DNA of 64,000 nucleotides, from assembly GCF_008086165.1 (NCBI RefSeq), contig NZ_VSKL01000001.1, positions 496,001 through 560,000 of the forward strand, given 5' to 3'. Positions 25,550-33,509 of this stretch are shown one piece after another (position 1 is the stretch's first letter; every line of letters starts with the position of its first letter). The stretch is from Algorimicrobium algoritergicola. GTDB taxonomy: Bacteria; Bacteroidota; Bacteroidia; Flavobacteriales; Flavobacteriaceae. The notes under the pieces are model-generated. The model was given only the letters and a program-made list of their open reading frames with translations, made no database searches and was not told the origin of the DNA. The translations under genes and the position numbers were made by a program.

Positions 25550-25963
25550 ATGAAAAAATTGTTTGTTTGCCTGTTTGCCCTTGCATCATTAGCCTGTAGT
25601 GTTAATGATGAAGATATCCAGTCAAGCACTGTAATGATGTTACCAGTAGAAAGTGCTATTGTTCCTAATGAATTTGTTAGTGGTCAAGAATATGAAATTT
25701 TCATAACCTACAAGCGACCAACAGAATGCCATGTTTTTAAAGACATTTATTCTCAAACACAATCAGATGGATTGATGATAGCCATAATGTCTACCGTTTT
25801 TAATGAAAATAATGATTGTCCTCCAAGTAGCGAAACGGTAGAAAAATCATTTAAATTCAAACCGAGTAGAGATGAAAATACGTATGTATTTAAATTTTGG
25901 CATGGTAGCAATGGATCAGGAGAAGATGAATTTATCATTTTTGAAGTTCCAGTAGTCGATTAA
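25550..25963 (+). CDS. Predicted lipoprotein, first gene of the ECF sigma operon
   Basis: A 137-residue protein with a lipoprotein signal (MKKLFVCLFALASLAC, lipidated Cys at residue 16), followed by acidic and polar residues (SVNDEDIQ). The mature part contains three Cys (CHVF, DCPP and the lipid Cys) and no family motif I recognise. The ATG at 25550 is chosen over an in-frame TTG at 25538. It is 17 bp from the sigma gene and behind the ECF-type promoter, so it is probably part of the regulatory operon. It could be a sensor or accessory lipoprotein, but this is inference. Confidence 0.75.
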   Translation: MKKLFVCLFALASLACSVNDEDIQSSTVMMLPVESAIVPNEFVSGQEYEIFITYKRPTECHVFKDIYSQTQSDGLMIAIMSTVFNENNDCPPSSETVEKSFKFKPSRDENTYVFKFWHGSNGSGEDEFIIFEVPVVD

Positions 25964-25980
25964 TTAATGTTTAACTAAAT

Positions 25981-26532
25981 GTGTTTCATGTGAGTTTAAA
26001 CCAACTCATACAAAAATGTAGTAATCATGATACTCAAGCACAAAGCGAATTATACCAGCTCTTTTCGAGCAAATTGTTTTCGGTTTGTTTAAAGTATTCA
26101 AGGAATTACGCCGAAGCGGAAGACAATCTGCAGGACGCGTTTTTGACTATTTTTAAAAAAATTAGTCAGTTTAATAATAAAGGTTCTTTTGAAGGTTGGT
26201 TGAAACGCATTGCTATTAATACGGCGTTACAACGCTATAGAGGTCAAGGCGTTTTTGAAATAATAAATGAAGATTTCATAGCAGATGAAGACATAGAAAT
26301 TGATGATGAAGACATTTCACTCGATTTTCTGCTGAAAATTATTCAAGAGCTACCAGATCGGTATAGATTGGTGTTTAACATGTATGTTTTAGATGGTTAT
26401 TCGCATAAAGAAATAGCTGATTTATTGAGCATTTCAGATGGCACATCAAAATCGAATTTGGCAAGAGCACGAAAAATATTAAAAGATAAAATTGAAGCAT
26501 ATAAAGCGGGTTTTAACGCGCAATCTTTATAA
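25981..26532 (+). CDS. RNA polymerase ECF-type sigma-70 factor
   Basis: A 183-residue sigma factor with region 2 (FSVCLKYSRNYAEAEDNLQDAFLTIFKKI, here quoted only as landmarks SRNYAEAEDNLQDAF and GSFEGWLKRIAINTA) and region 4 (LPDRYRLVFNMYVLDGYSHK followed by EIADLLSISDGTSKSNLARA, the helix-turn-helix). Regions 1 and 3 are absent, as expected for an ECF factor. There is no in-frame ATG; the start is a GTG at 25981 or 25990. Its TAA overlaps the ATG of the downstream anti-sigma gene, so sigma and partner are translationally coupled. The upstream ECF-like promoter suggests that it transcribes its own operon. Confidence 0.92.
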   Translation: MFHVSLNQLIQKCSNHDTQAQSELYQLFSSKLFSVCLKYSRNYAEAEDNLQDAFLTIFKKISQFNNKGSFEGWLKRIAINTALQRYRGQGVFEIINEDFIADEDIEIDDEDISLDFLLKIIQELPDRYRLVFNMYVLDGYSHKEIADLLSISDGTSKSNLARARKILKDKIEAYKAGFNAQSL

Positions 26533-28442
26533 TGAGTAATAAAAAACACATCGACAGAATTTTCCAAGAATCCTTCAAGGATTTTGAGGCGAAGCCCAAT
26601 CCTGAATTGTGGTCTAAAATTCAAAACGAGATGGCATTAGAAACGGAAAAGCCTAAAGCTTTCCCAATCTGGATGAGTATAGCAAGTATTGCAGCCGTTT
26701 TAGCCGTATTAGTCACTATTGGTTCAGTAGTATTTACTGGCACCAACAATCCTGCTGCTACAGATAAAAAAATTGTAGATACCCAAACAAGATCTAGTGA
26801 TGATGTATTAAATTCTAACAAAACAACTGGTGCTTCTGAAAAAAATTCAACAAACAAAAACAATATAGTTGTTGATGATCCGAAAGCGACTTCAAATAAT
26901 CCTTCAGAATTTAACAATGAAAGCATTGCGAATACGGATATAGATAGTAATGGTAATCCAATAGCTAGTGAAAATTCTGAAAGGGATTCTATTACAAATT
27001 CTGATAAATTAAATAATGCTACCGCATCTTCAAGCAGAAATACAGCAGTTGCCAACTCTGAAAATAGAAATACTAAAAATGCTAACAGTAATTACGCCAA
27101 TAAGCCTAACACAATAAAAAACAGCAACAGCCTTAATAATCAAAATAACAAGACTATTAATAACGGAATTGCTAGTCAAGATAACACATCAAATCCTAAC
27201 AAAAATGGATTGGTAAACGAATCGAATACCACGAGTAATTCGGTAAATAATACTATTGAAGCTACAAATAATGTTGTGGTTCAAGAATCTGAAGCTTCAG
27301 AAAACGCAATTAATAATTCAGTAAACAGAACAGGTATTGCAGCAAATTCAGTTTCAAATAATAGTTCTGAAACTGATAAATTAAACGCTATTACTACCAA
27401 TGAAACAGTTAATAACACAAATAAAACGATACAGAATAATAACAATAATACGGTAGCTTCAACTATCAACAGCGCGAACCAAAGTAATAAAACGGCATCT
27501 GATGTACAGCGTGCCGTTTCTACTTCGGAAACCGATAATCTGTTGAAAGAAACAAGCGCGCAAAATGCTATTGCTTGGAATGCTAAGACAAGCAACACAC
27601 CTCAAAATGAAAAAGAAAAAGAGGAAAACTTAATGGTTGGTGATTCGCTAGTTAGTGAATCACCTTCAATTGAGGAAGCTATTGCTCAAGCCGAAGAAAC
27701 CAGTGAAAAGGAAGAAGATGAAAAACTAGTAAATAGGTGGCAAGTTCAAGCAAACATTGCGCCTGTTTACTACAATTCGTTAGGGAAAGGCTCGCATATT
27801 GATGACGAGTTTGTATCCAATTCTAAAAGTGGTGAAACCAATACCAGCTATGGTGTAAATGTAAGTTATGCTATTAGTAAAAAATTAGCTATTCGCTCCG
27901 GTATTAGCTCCTTAAATTTAAGTTACGATACGGATAATGTTATTTTATACAATTCGCCAATTACTAATACGCCTGACAATACAAACCCACTGCGCAACAT
28001 TAATTTAGAACCTGGAAGTACCACGCTGAATGCTTTTAGTGGTGATAATTTAGGTTTTCAGCAAATTAATAATGAGTTATATAATGCAGCCATTAGTCAA
28101 CGATTAAGTTATTATGAAGTTCCTGTAGAACTGGAATACAAATTAGTAAATAATCGCTTTGGCGTAAATATTATCGGTGGAATGAGTACCTTCTTTTTAA
28201 ATGATAACGAAGTGTATTCGGAATTTGAAGAATATAAAACCTATATAGGTGAAGCAAACAATGTAAATAGTGTCAGTTTTAGTACCAATTTAGGAATTGG
28301 ATTGAATTATAAATTCACAGATAAACTCCTATTTAATTTTGAACCAACCTTTAAATACCAATTAAATGGTTTTGATAATACCTCTGGTGATTTCAGACCT
28401 TATATTATAGGTGTTTATACAGGTTTTAGTTATAAGTTTTAA
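26532..28442 (+). CDS. Putative dual-membrane anti-sigma factor: TM segment, Asn-rich linker, outer-membrane barrel
   Basis: A 636-residue protein coupled to the ECF sigma gene by TAATG overlap. Residues 1-44 (MSNKKHIDRIFQESFKDFEA ... LWSKIQNEM) are a cytoplasmic anti-sigma-like segment. Residues 45-69 are one membrane helix. About 75-385 is a linker very rich in Asn, Ser and Thr, then acidic (EEAIAQAEETSEKEEDEK). From about 400 to the end the sequence (WQVQANIAPVYYN, GVNVSYAISKKLAIRSGISS, YYEVPVELEYKL, FGVNIIGGMSTFF, IIGVYTGFSYKF) is an 8-strand-type outer-membrane barrel. One chain would thus cross both membranes. This matches the dual-membrane-spanning anti-sigma (Dma) type described in Bacteroides. 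Function as an envelope sensor is inferred. Confidence 0.82.
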   Translation: MSNKKHIDRIFQESFKDFEAKPNPELWSKIQNEMALETEKPKAFPIWMSIASIAAVLAVLVTIGSVVFTGTNNPAATDKKIVDTQTRSSDDVLNSNKTTGASEKNSTNKNNIVVDDPKATSNNPSEFNNESIANTDIDSNGNPIASENSERDSITNSDKLNNATASSSRNTAVANSENRNTKNANSNYANKPNTIKNSNSLNNQNNKTINNGIASQDNTSNPNKNGLVNESNTTSNSVNNTIEATNNVVVQESEASENAINNSVNRTGIAANSVSNNSSETDKLNAITTNETVNNTNKTIQNNNNNTVASTINSANQSNKTASDVQRAVSTSETDNLLKETSAQNAIAWNAKTSNTPQNEKEKEENLMVGDSLVSESPSIEEAIAQAEETSEKEEDEKLVNRWQVQANIAPVYYNSLGKGSHIDDEFVSNSKSGETNTSYGVNVSYAISKKLAIRSGISSLNLSYDTDNVILYNSPITNTPDNTNPLRNINLEPGSTTLNAFSGDNLGFQQINNELYNAAISQRLSYYEVPVELEYKLVNNRFGVNIIGGMSTFFLNDNEVYSEFEEYKTYIGEANNVNSVSFSTNLGIGLNYKFTDKLLFNFEPTFKYQLNGFDNTSGDFRPYIIGVYTGFSYKF

Positions 28443-28498
28443 TTTTTAGTTGGTTAGATTGATGCTGTTTTAAAAAATTGAAACAGCATGATAAGTAA

Positions 28499-28535
28499 GA
28501 AAGCTATTCTGTGCCAAGAGTAGCTTTTTTTTGTT
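28499..28535 (+). terminator. Terminator of the ECF sigma operon
   Basis: AAAGCTA and TAGCTTT pair around a 13-nt loop and are followed by a run of Ts (to 28532). The site is 57 bp beyond the stop of the anti-sigma gene. Confidence 0.75.
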
Positions 28536-29267
28536 TTAATTGGATTGCAAAGCGTTTAGAATAAGTGAACGTGTTTCTTTATTTAAGTCCTTCGTATCGG
28601 CAACATGTAAACCTTTAGTTGGAATAAATGGAAATCCAATAGCGCGCATTTTTCCGGGACTTCCGCTAAAAAAAGTAAAAGGAAACCGTTTCTTATTATC
28701 TAAAAATACGATAGGCACAATAGGAATTTGATGATTAATAGCTAACCTGAAAGCCCCATCTTTAAATTCGTCTAAAATTACATCCTCAGCTGGCACACCA
28801 CCTTCTGGAAAGATACAAATACTCAACCCTTGTTTTAATCGTCGTTGGGCCCTTAAGAATACAGCTTTTCGACTTTTTTCAGAACTTCTATCTACCAAAA
28901 TACAGGTGCGTTTATAGAAGAAACCGAATAAAGGAATTTTAGCTAGCTCTTTTTTACCAACAAATACAAATGGGTTTTTTGATACCACTAACATCAACAT
29001 AATATCAGCCATAGAGGTATGATTGCCAATAAACATATAACTGGCTTTGCGTTTTGGTTTTTCGGCTAAAGTAATGTGTGTATTAAAACCCATACCTATT
29101 AAAATAAAACGTGCCCAAATTCGCGCCAATCTGTAAAAATAAGGATACCAGGACTCTTTAAGTATGGAAACTAGTAGCAATGGTAACATAATAAGAATAG
29201 GTACTGCAACGAGTACGTAAAACCAAATGCGATAAAATACCCAGAAAATATATTTAAAAACCGTCAT
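28536..29267 (-). CDS. plsC: 1-acyl-sn-glycerol-3-phosphate acyltransferase
   Basis: A 243-residue PlsC-type acyltransferase that adds the second fatty acid to lysophosphatidic acid at the inner membrane. The two catalytic motifs are NHTSMAD (NHx4D) and FPEGGVP. One or two hydrophobic segments lie at the N-terminus (FKYIFWVFYRIWFYVLVAVP, LIMLPLLLVSIL). The ATG at 29267 is preferred over an in-frame TTG three codons upstream. It is divergent from trpS. Other PlsC-like acyltransferases in lipid modification are possible. Confidence 0.9.
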   Translation of the reverse strand: MTVFKYIFWVFYRIWFYVLVAVPILIMLPLLLVSILKESWYPYFYRLARIWARFILIGMGFNTHITLAEKPKRKASYMFIGNHTSMADIMLMLVVSKNPFVFVGKKELAKIPLFGFFYKRTCILVDRSSEKSRKAVFLRAQRRLKQGLSICIFPEGGVPAEDVILDEFKDGAFRLAINHQIPIVPIVFLDNKKRFPFTFFSGSPGKMRAIGFPFIPTKGLHVADTKDLNKETRSLILNALQSN

Positions 29268-29291
29268 GGAGACCAAAACTACTTAAATAAA

Positions 29292-29322
29292 TTGAGCTTT
29301 TGTGCTAAAAAAATTACCTTTG
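29292..29322 (+). promoter_or_regulatory. trpS promoter
   Basis: TTG at 29292-29294, 20 nt, then TACCTTTG at 29315-29322 fits the Bacteroidota consensus TTG-N19-21-TAnnTTTG, 57 bp before the trpS ATG. Confidence 0.8.
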
Positions 29323-29356
29323 ACATATTAAAACAAATTTGAACTTAAAACAAGAC

Positions 29357-29372
29357 TCCCATTTGCATGGGA
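29357..29372 (+). promoter_or_regulatory. Leader hairpin just upstream of the trpS start
   Basis: TCCCAT-TTGC-ATGGGA is a perfect 6-bp hairpin 7 bp before the ATG. Its 3' arm includes the purine-rich GGGAAG that would be the ribosome-binding region, so pairing could limit translation. No Trp-rich leader peptide is visible. Confidence 0.5.
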
Positions 29373-29379
29373 AGTGAGC

Positions 29380-30348
29380 ATGGCAAGAATACTAACAGGC
29401 ATACAAAGCACAGGAACACCACATTTAGGAAATATTTTAGGCGCTATTTTACCAGCTGTAAACATGGCAAATAAACCAGAAAACGATTCGTTTTTGTTTA
29501 TAGCCAATTTACATACCCTAACCCAAATTAAAGATGCTGAATTATTAAGACACAACACCTATTCTACGGCTGCAACCTGGTTGGCTTTTGGTTTAGATAT
29601 TGAAAAAACCGTGTTTTATAGACAGAGTGATGTACCTCAAGTGACGGAGTTGTCATGGTATTTAAGCTGTTTCTTTCCGTTTCAGCGTTTAACGTTAGCG
29701 CATAGTTTTAAGGACAAAGCCGACAGACTAGAAGATGTAAATGCTGGGTTATTTAACTACCCTATGCTAATGGCTGCGGATATTTTGGCTTATGATGCTG
29801 AAATTATTCCTGTTGGAAAAGACCAAATGCAACACATAGAAATCACACGTGATGTGGCATCTCGTTTTCATGCACAAATGGGTGAAACGTTTGTGTTACC
29901 AACTGGAAAAGTTGCAGACAATACCATGTTAATTCCTGGAACAGATGGCGAAAAGATGAGTAAAAGTCGCGGAAATTTTATCAATATTTTTCTAGATGAT
30001 AAAAAACTCCGGAAGCAAATCATGTCTATCCAAACAGATAGTACCGCTCTCGAAGATCCTAAAGATTGGGCAACCTGTAACTGTTTTGCTTTATATAATT
30101 TATTAGCTTCAGATACTGAAATAGCGACCATGAAATCTAATTACGACCGTGGGAATTATGGGTACGGCCACGCCAAGCAAGCCTTGTTTGAATTGATTGT
30201 AGAAAAATTTGCTGAACCTCGTGAACGCTATCATCATTATATGAATAACCTACACGAAATTGATGACGCTTTAAAAGTTGGTGCTGAAAAAGCGAGTCAT
30301 GTTGCAAATGCGGTTATTGCACGTGTTAGAGGGAAGGTTGGGTATTAA
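29380..30348 (+). CDS. trpS: Tryptophanyl-tRNA synthetase
   Basis: The 322-residue class I synthetase charges tRNA-Trp. The HIGH-like motif is TPHLGN near residue 14, and the KMSKS motif is exact in DGEKMSKSRGNF. The tryptophan-pocket region (FNYPMLMAADILAYDAEIIP, VGKDQMQHIEITRDVA) is typical. An in-frame GTG at 29374 is two codons upstream; the ATG at 29380 (MARILTGIQ) is the usual family start. It has its own promoter and a leader hairpin. Confidence 0.97.
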   Translation: MARILTGIQSTGTPHLGNILGAILPAVNMANKPENDSFLFIANLHTLTQIKDAELLRHNTYSTAATWLAFGLDIEKTVFYRQSDVPQVTELSWYLSCFFPFQRLTLAHSFKDKADRLEDVNAGLFNYPMLMAADILAYDAEIIPVGKDQMQHIEITRDVASRFHAQMGETFVLPTGKVADNTMLIPGTDGEKMSKSRGNFINIFLDDKKLRKQIMSIQTDSTALEDPKDWATCNCFALYNLLASDTEIATMKSNYDRGNYGYGHAKQALFELIVEKFAEPRERYHHYMNNLHEIDDALKVGAEKASHVANAVIARVRGKVGY

Positions 30349-30350
30349 AT

Positions 30351-30824
30351 TTAATCATTTTTATTAAACATTAATTGCATACCATTCTGTTTATAGTAGA
30401 GCATGAACTTTAGGCTGAATGTCTCTTGATTCCATAGTATGAAGGTTGGTTTATCATCTAAACTGCCTTCTTTTAAAGAATATGTGCGTTTTGTTGTTTG
30501 CTGTTTGAAGTTTGCTTCACTGCTATTACTAATATCTTCAGTCAGCAAAATATCTTTTACCTTCATATGATTTGGAACGCCATATTGAGAAATGATGTTA
30601 TTTAAATCTGGTTGATTTAATAGTCTCTGAAAATTAATGTACACCGATTTAATCCTATTATCATCTGTTACATCAATAGATATCTGGTTGTAGATCATTC
30701 CAAAGAAATGATATTCGAAACGTAATTTAAAAGTTTTTGAAACTTTGTCATTTTCAAAATCAAGGACCAACTCTTTGATATATTCTAAAGGTTTCCCTAA
30801 AATGGTTTCTAGTTTTAAATTCAT
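30351..30824 (-). CDS. Hypothetical protein downstream of dprA
   Basis: A 157-residue soluble protein without signal or membrane segments. It begins MNLKLETILGKPLEYIKELV; the ATG at 30824 is preferred over an in-frame TTG at 30851 inside dprA. It has alternating beta-like segments (IYNQISIDVTDDNRIKSVYI, SLKFMLYYKQNGMQLMF). The pattern (repeated short strands, KPTFILWN) is reminiscent of small immunity-type or SMI1-like cytoplasmic proteins, but I do not recognise the family. It is 13 bp from the end of dprA and on the same strand, so it is probably cotranscribed. Confidence 0.6.
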   Translation of the reverse strand: MNLKLETILGKPLEYIKELVLDFENDKVSKTFKLRFEYHFFGMIYNQISIDVTDDNRIKSVYINFQRLLNQPDLNNIISQYGVPNHMKVKDILLTEDISNSSEANFKQQTTKRTYSLKEGSLDDKPTFILWNQETFSLKFMLYYKQNGMQLMFNKND

Positions 30825-30837
30825 AAATAATAATTCT

Positions 30838-31950
30838 TTAAATAATCTCAAATAACTTTCCAGGCAAGGGTCTAATAACCCCTTTTAATTCCATGTTTAG
30901 TAATAAACTGGCCACTTTATAAGTTGGTAGATCACAGTCAATGGCAATACTATCTAATTCTTCTTTAGATTTAGTTTGTAGATAATTATAAATTTTCTGC
31001 TCGTCTGGTTCCAACTCCACAAACAATTGCTTCTGAATAGTTGGTTTTTGCTTGGTTTCCAGTTCCCAATTTAACATATATGGAATGTCCAACGGATTGG
31101 ATAATAAGTGCGCTTTCTGAAATTTTATGAGATTATTACAACCGACACTTTGGCTATCCGTTGTGCGCCCTGGAACAGCAAAAACATCGCGATTGTAGGA
31201 ATTGGCAATATCTGCGGTTACCAAACTCCCTCCTTTTTCAGCCGATTCTATAACAATAGTCGCCTGACTCACACCAGCAATCACGCGATTTCGTTTTAAA
31301 AAATTATTTCTATCAAAGGGATCCGAACTCCAAAAATCGGTGAAAAATCCGCCATTTTTCTCTACATCAACCATATACTTTTTATGTGTTTTTGGATAAA
31401 TCTGATTTAAGCCATGGGCCAAACACCCTATGGTTTGCAAACCGTGTTTTATAGCTGCTTTTTGTGCCGTAATATCCGTTCCGTAGGCGAAACCGGAAAC
31501 TATAACGGGATTAAAAGGTACGAGTTCTTCAATTAACTTATTGCAAAAGGCAATCCCAGAAGTCGTAATTTTTCTAGCACCTACAATACTAATAATACGT
31601 TGATTTTCTAAATTCACATTTCCCACTTGGAATAACAAAATAGGACTATCTATACATTGGTTTAATCGTTGTGGATAGCCGTCATCCATAAAATACAAAC
31701 ACTGAATTTTGTTTTCAGAAATAAATTGCATTTCCGCTTCGGCTGCTTTAAAATGACTTTTATTATATAAATCGCGAATCACATGGGTGCCAATCCCATC
31801 AATTTGAAGGAGATGGTGTTTTTTCTCTTTAAAAATAGCTTCAACAGAACCACAATGATTAATCAGCTTTTTAGCCGTAATATCACCTATAAACGGGACA
31901 TGTTGCAGTGCCAAAATATGTAATAAGCGATTATCGGTCATGGTAGTCAT
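30838..31950 (-). CDS. dprA: DNA-processing protein DprA (Smf)
   Basis: A 370-residue DprA that binds incoming single-stranded DNA and loads RecA during transformation. An N-terminal helix-hairpin-helix-like/SAM part (PFIGDITAKKLINHCGSVEA) precedes the Rossmann-like core, with IVGARKITTSGIAFC, VSGFAYGTDITAQKAAI, FLKRNRVIAGVSQATIVIES and GGSLVTADIANSYNRDVFAVPG. The C-terminus is a winged-helix-like DML1 region (EQKIYNYLQTKSKEELDSIA). An alternative start three codons in (MTDNRLLH) is possible. It implies competence capability but says nothing about the rest of the machinery. Confidence 0.96.
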   Translation of the reverse strand: MTTMTDNRLLHILALQHVPFIGDITAKKLINHCGSVEAIFKEKKHHLLQIDGIGTHVIRDLYNKSHFKAAEAEMQFISENKIQCLYFMDDGYPQRLNQCIDSPILLFQVGNVNLENQRIISIVGARKITTSGIAFCNKLIEELVPFNPVIVSGFAYGTDITAQKAAIKHGLQTIGCLAHGLNQIYPKTHKKYMVDVEKNGGFFTDFWSSDPFDRNNFLKRNRVIAGVSQATIVIESAEKGGSLVTADIANSYNRDVFAVPGRTTDSQSVGCNNLIKFQKAHLLSNPLDIPYMLNWELETKQKPTIQKQLFVELEPDEQKIYNYLQTKSKEELDSIAIDCDLPTYKVASLLLNMELKGVIRPLPGKLFEII

Positions 31951-32011
31951 TTGATTTTCAACTTACAAGTAAAGAAATTTTAAGATGTTAATAAATTGTT
32001 AGCAAGATTTT

Positions 32012-32040
32012 TTGTTCATGTTCAAAAATTCCTAACTTTG
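32012..32040 (+). promoter_or_regulatory. Promoter of the HU/SPOR gene, almost touching its start codon
   Basis: TTG at 32012-32014, 18 nt, then TAACTTTG at 32033-32040. The ATG follows after only 5 bp (32046), so a transcript from this promoter would be leaderless or nearly so. Confidence 0.7.
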
Positions 32041-32045
32041 TTTAT

Positions 32046-32987
32046 ATGCAATTAGAACCTTACATAAGCGATTTACTCTACCGTTACGAATGTGTGACTG
32101 TCCCTGAATTCGGCTCGTTTTTAACGCGAAGAACTTCAGCTACAATTCATGAAACCACTCATGCTTTTTATCCACCAAAAAAGGTGTTATCTTTTAATGA
32201 GCAAATTCAAGAAAATGATGGCTTATTAGCCCGTTACATTGCTGATGTTGAGAAAATCCCTTACGAAGAAGCCTCTAAAAAAATTAAAAAACGCGTAAAA
32301 TACTTAAAATCCTATTTAGTTGAAGGTGAAACTATTGCTTTTGAAAACATTGGTAGTTTATCCTTAAACAACGAAGGAAATATGTTATTTGAACCGTCTT
32401 ATAGTTTCAACTATTTGACTGATGCTTTTGGTTTATCACAATTTACTTCGCCTGAAGTTACGCGTGAAACTTATAAAGAAACCGCAGAAGCTATTGAAAA
32501 AGTAGTACCTATTGCTGTAACACCACAAAGGCGCCAATCTCGTGGCTATTTAAAATACGCTGCTGTTGGTTTAATTGCTTTAACTATTGGCGGTTTTGCA
32601 GCTTCTAATTATTATGTGAATCAGATTGAAACACATAACCAATTAGCGCAAGAAGAAGCCAATTCGCAATTGGAAAGCAAAATTCAAGAAGCTACATTTG
32701 TCATTAGTAACCCGTTACCTGCTGTTACGTTAAACGTGAAAAAGCAGTATGGTAATTATCATATTATTGCTGGTGCTTTCCGTGTGGAAGAAAACAGCGA
32801 TAAAAAAGTGGATCAACTGAAAGACTTGGGTTATGCAGCTCGTAAAATCGGTACGAATAAATACGGTTTACACGAAGTGGTTTATGCAAGTTATGAAGAC
32901 CGACTAGAAGCGCTTCAAGCCTTGCGTGACGTTAAAAAAACGCACAATAAAGACGCTTGGTTATTGGTGAAAGTGATTGAGGAGTAG
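32046..32987 (+). CDS. HU-like N-terminal / SPOR C-terminal inner-membrane protein
   Basis: A 313-residue protein of a Bacteroidota-specific type. Residues 1-75 are an HU-CCDC81-like domain (LEPYISDLLYRYECVTVPEF, GSFLTRRTSA); 80-130 hold the second half (GETIAFENIGSLSLNNEGNM). A membrane helix lies at about 168-188 (YAAVGLIALTIGGFAAS), a linker follows, and residues 235-313 form a SPOR domain (YGNYHIIAGAFRVEENSDKK ... AWLLVKVIEE) that binds denuded glycan strands at the septum. A DNA-binding-like domain in the cytoplasm joined to a peptidoglycan-binding domain in the periplasm suggests a division-site link. Its promoter implies a leaderless mRNA. Confidence 0.85.
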   Translation: MQLEPYISDLLYRYECVTVPEFGSFLTRRTSATIHETTHAFYPPKKVLSFNEQIQENDGLLARYIADVEKIPYEEASKKIKKRVKYLKSYLVEGETIAFENIGSLSLNNEGNMLFEPSYSFNYLTDAFGLSQFTSPEVTRETYKETAEAIEKVVPIAVTPQRRQSRGYLKYAAVGLIALTIGGFAASNYYVNQIETHNQLAQEEANSQLESKIQEATFVISNPLPAVTLNVKKQYGNYHIIAGAFRVEENSDKKVDQLKDLGYAARKIGTNKYGLHEVVYASYEDRLEALQALRDVKKTHNKDAWLLVKVIEE

Positions 32988-32993
32988 GTTATT

Positions 32994-33204
32994 GTTCTCG
33001 TTCTCGATACATTCATTTTGAGCTATGCTCAAATGAACACTCGAACTGACGTGGATAACATTAAAACTAGATACCCTTAATTTAAAAGAAACGTCACTTC
33101 GAGTGATTTCGAGGAACGAGAAATTGTATCGAGAAGAATGTCACTTCGCCTGCCTGTCGGCAGACAGGAGTGTCTCGACTTTTTTGTCGGGATGTATCGA
33201 GAAG
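32994..33204. repeat. Long palindromic repeat, copy A (left of the GIY-YIG gene)
   Basis: About 210 bp beginning TTCTCGATACA (33001-33011) and ending in its inverse TGTATCGAGAA (about 33193-33203), with CACTCGAACTGACG and CGTCACTTCGAGTG as a second, near-perfect inverted pair inside. It is a direct repeat of 33510-33681. Copy A also carries an inserted palindrome CCTGTCGGCAGACAGG (about 33156-33171) that copy B lacks. Confidence 0.85.
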
Positions 33205-33218
33205 CCAAATATTTAAAT

Positions 33219-33509
33219 GTGAAATTATCATACGTCTACATATTACATTGTGCCGACGATTCCTATTACACAGGCGTTACTTCCAATATAGAAAAACGCT
33301 TTTTAGAACACCAATCAGGGAAACATACAGACAGTTATACGTTTAAAAGACGACCATTGACGCTCGCTTTTTATGCAGAATTCACAGATATTCGATTAGC
33401 AATTCAAAGTGAAAAGCAAATCAAAAAATGGTCGCGATTAAAGAAAGAAGCTTTAATAAATGATGAATTTGAAAAACTACCAAATTTAGCTAAAAAGAAA
33501 TTTAATTGA
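33219..33509 (+). CDS. GIY-YIG family nuclease, repeat-embedded
   Basis: A single-domain GIY-YIG protein of about 96 residues (UvrC-N-terminal/YhbQ-like). The motif is YVYILHCADDSYYTGVTSNI with Arg and Glu in KRFLEHQSGKHTDSYT. The C-terminal AIQSEKQIKKWSRLKKEALI is typical of the small bacterial forms. No ATG starts at the domain; the GTG at 33219 (MKLSYVYIL) fits family starts, while the in-frame ATG at 33192 lies within repeat copy A. The gene fills the space between two long palindromic direct repeats with almost no extra sequence. It is a candidate homing or repeat-propagating nuclease; DNA repair is the alternative. Confidence 0.88.
   Translation: MKLSYVYILHCADDSYYTGVTSNIEKRFLEHQSGKHTDSYTFKRRPLTLAFYAEFTDIRLAIQSEKQIKKWSRLKKEALINDEFEKLPNLAKKKFN

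Noticed and set aside
26621-27598. Minus-strand frames opposite the Asn-rich linker of the anti-sigma gene
   Set aside because: AAT/AAC repeats read as ATT/GTT on the other strand, giving stop-free hydrophobic frames by composition only.
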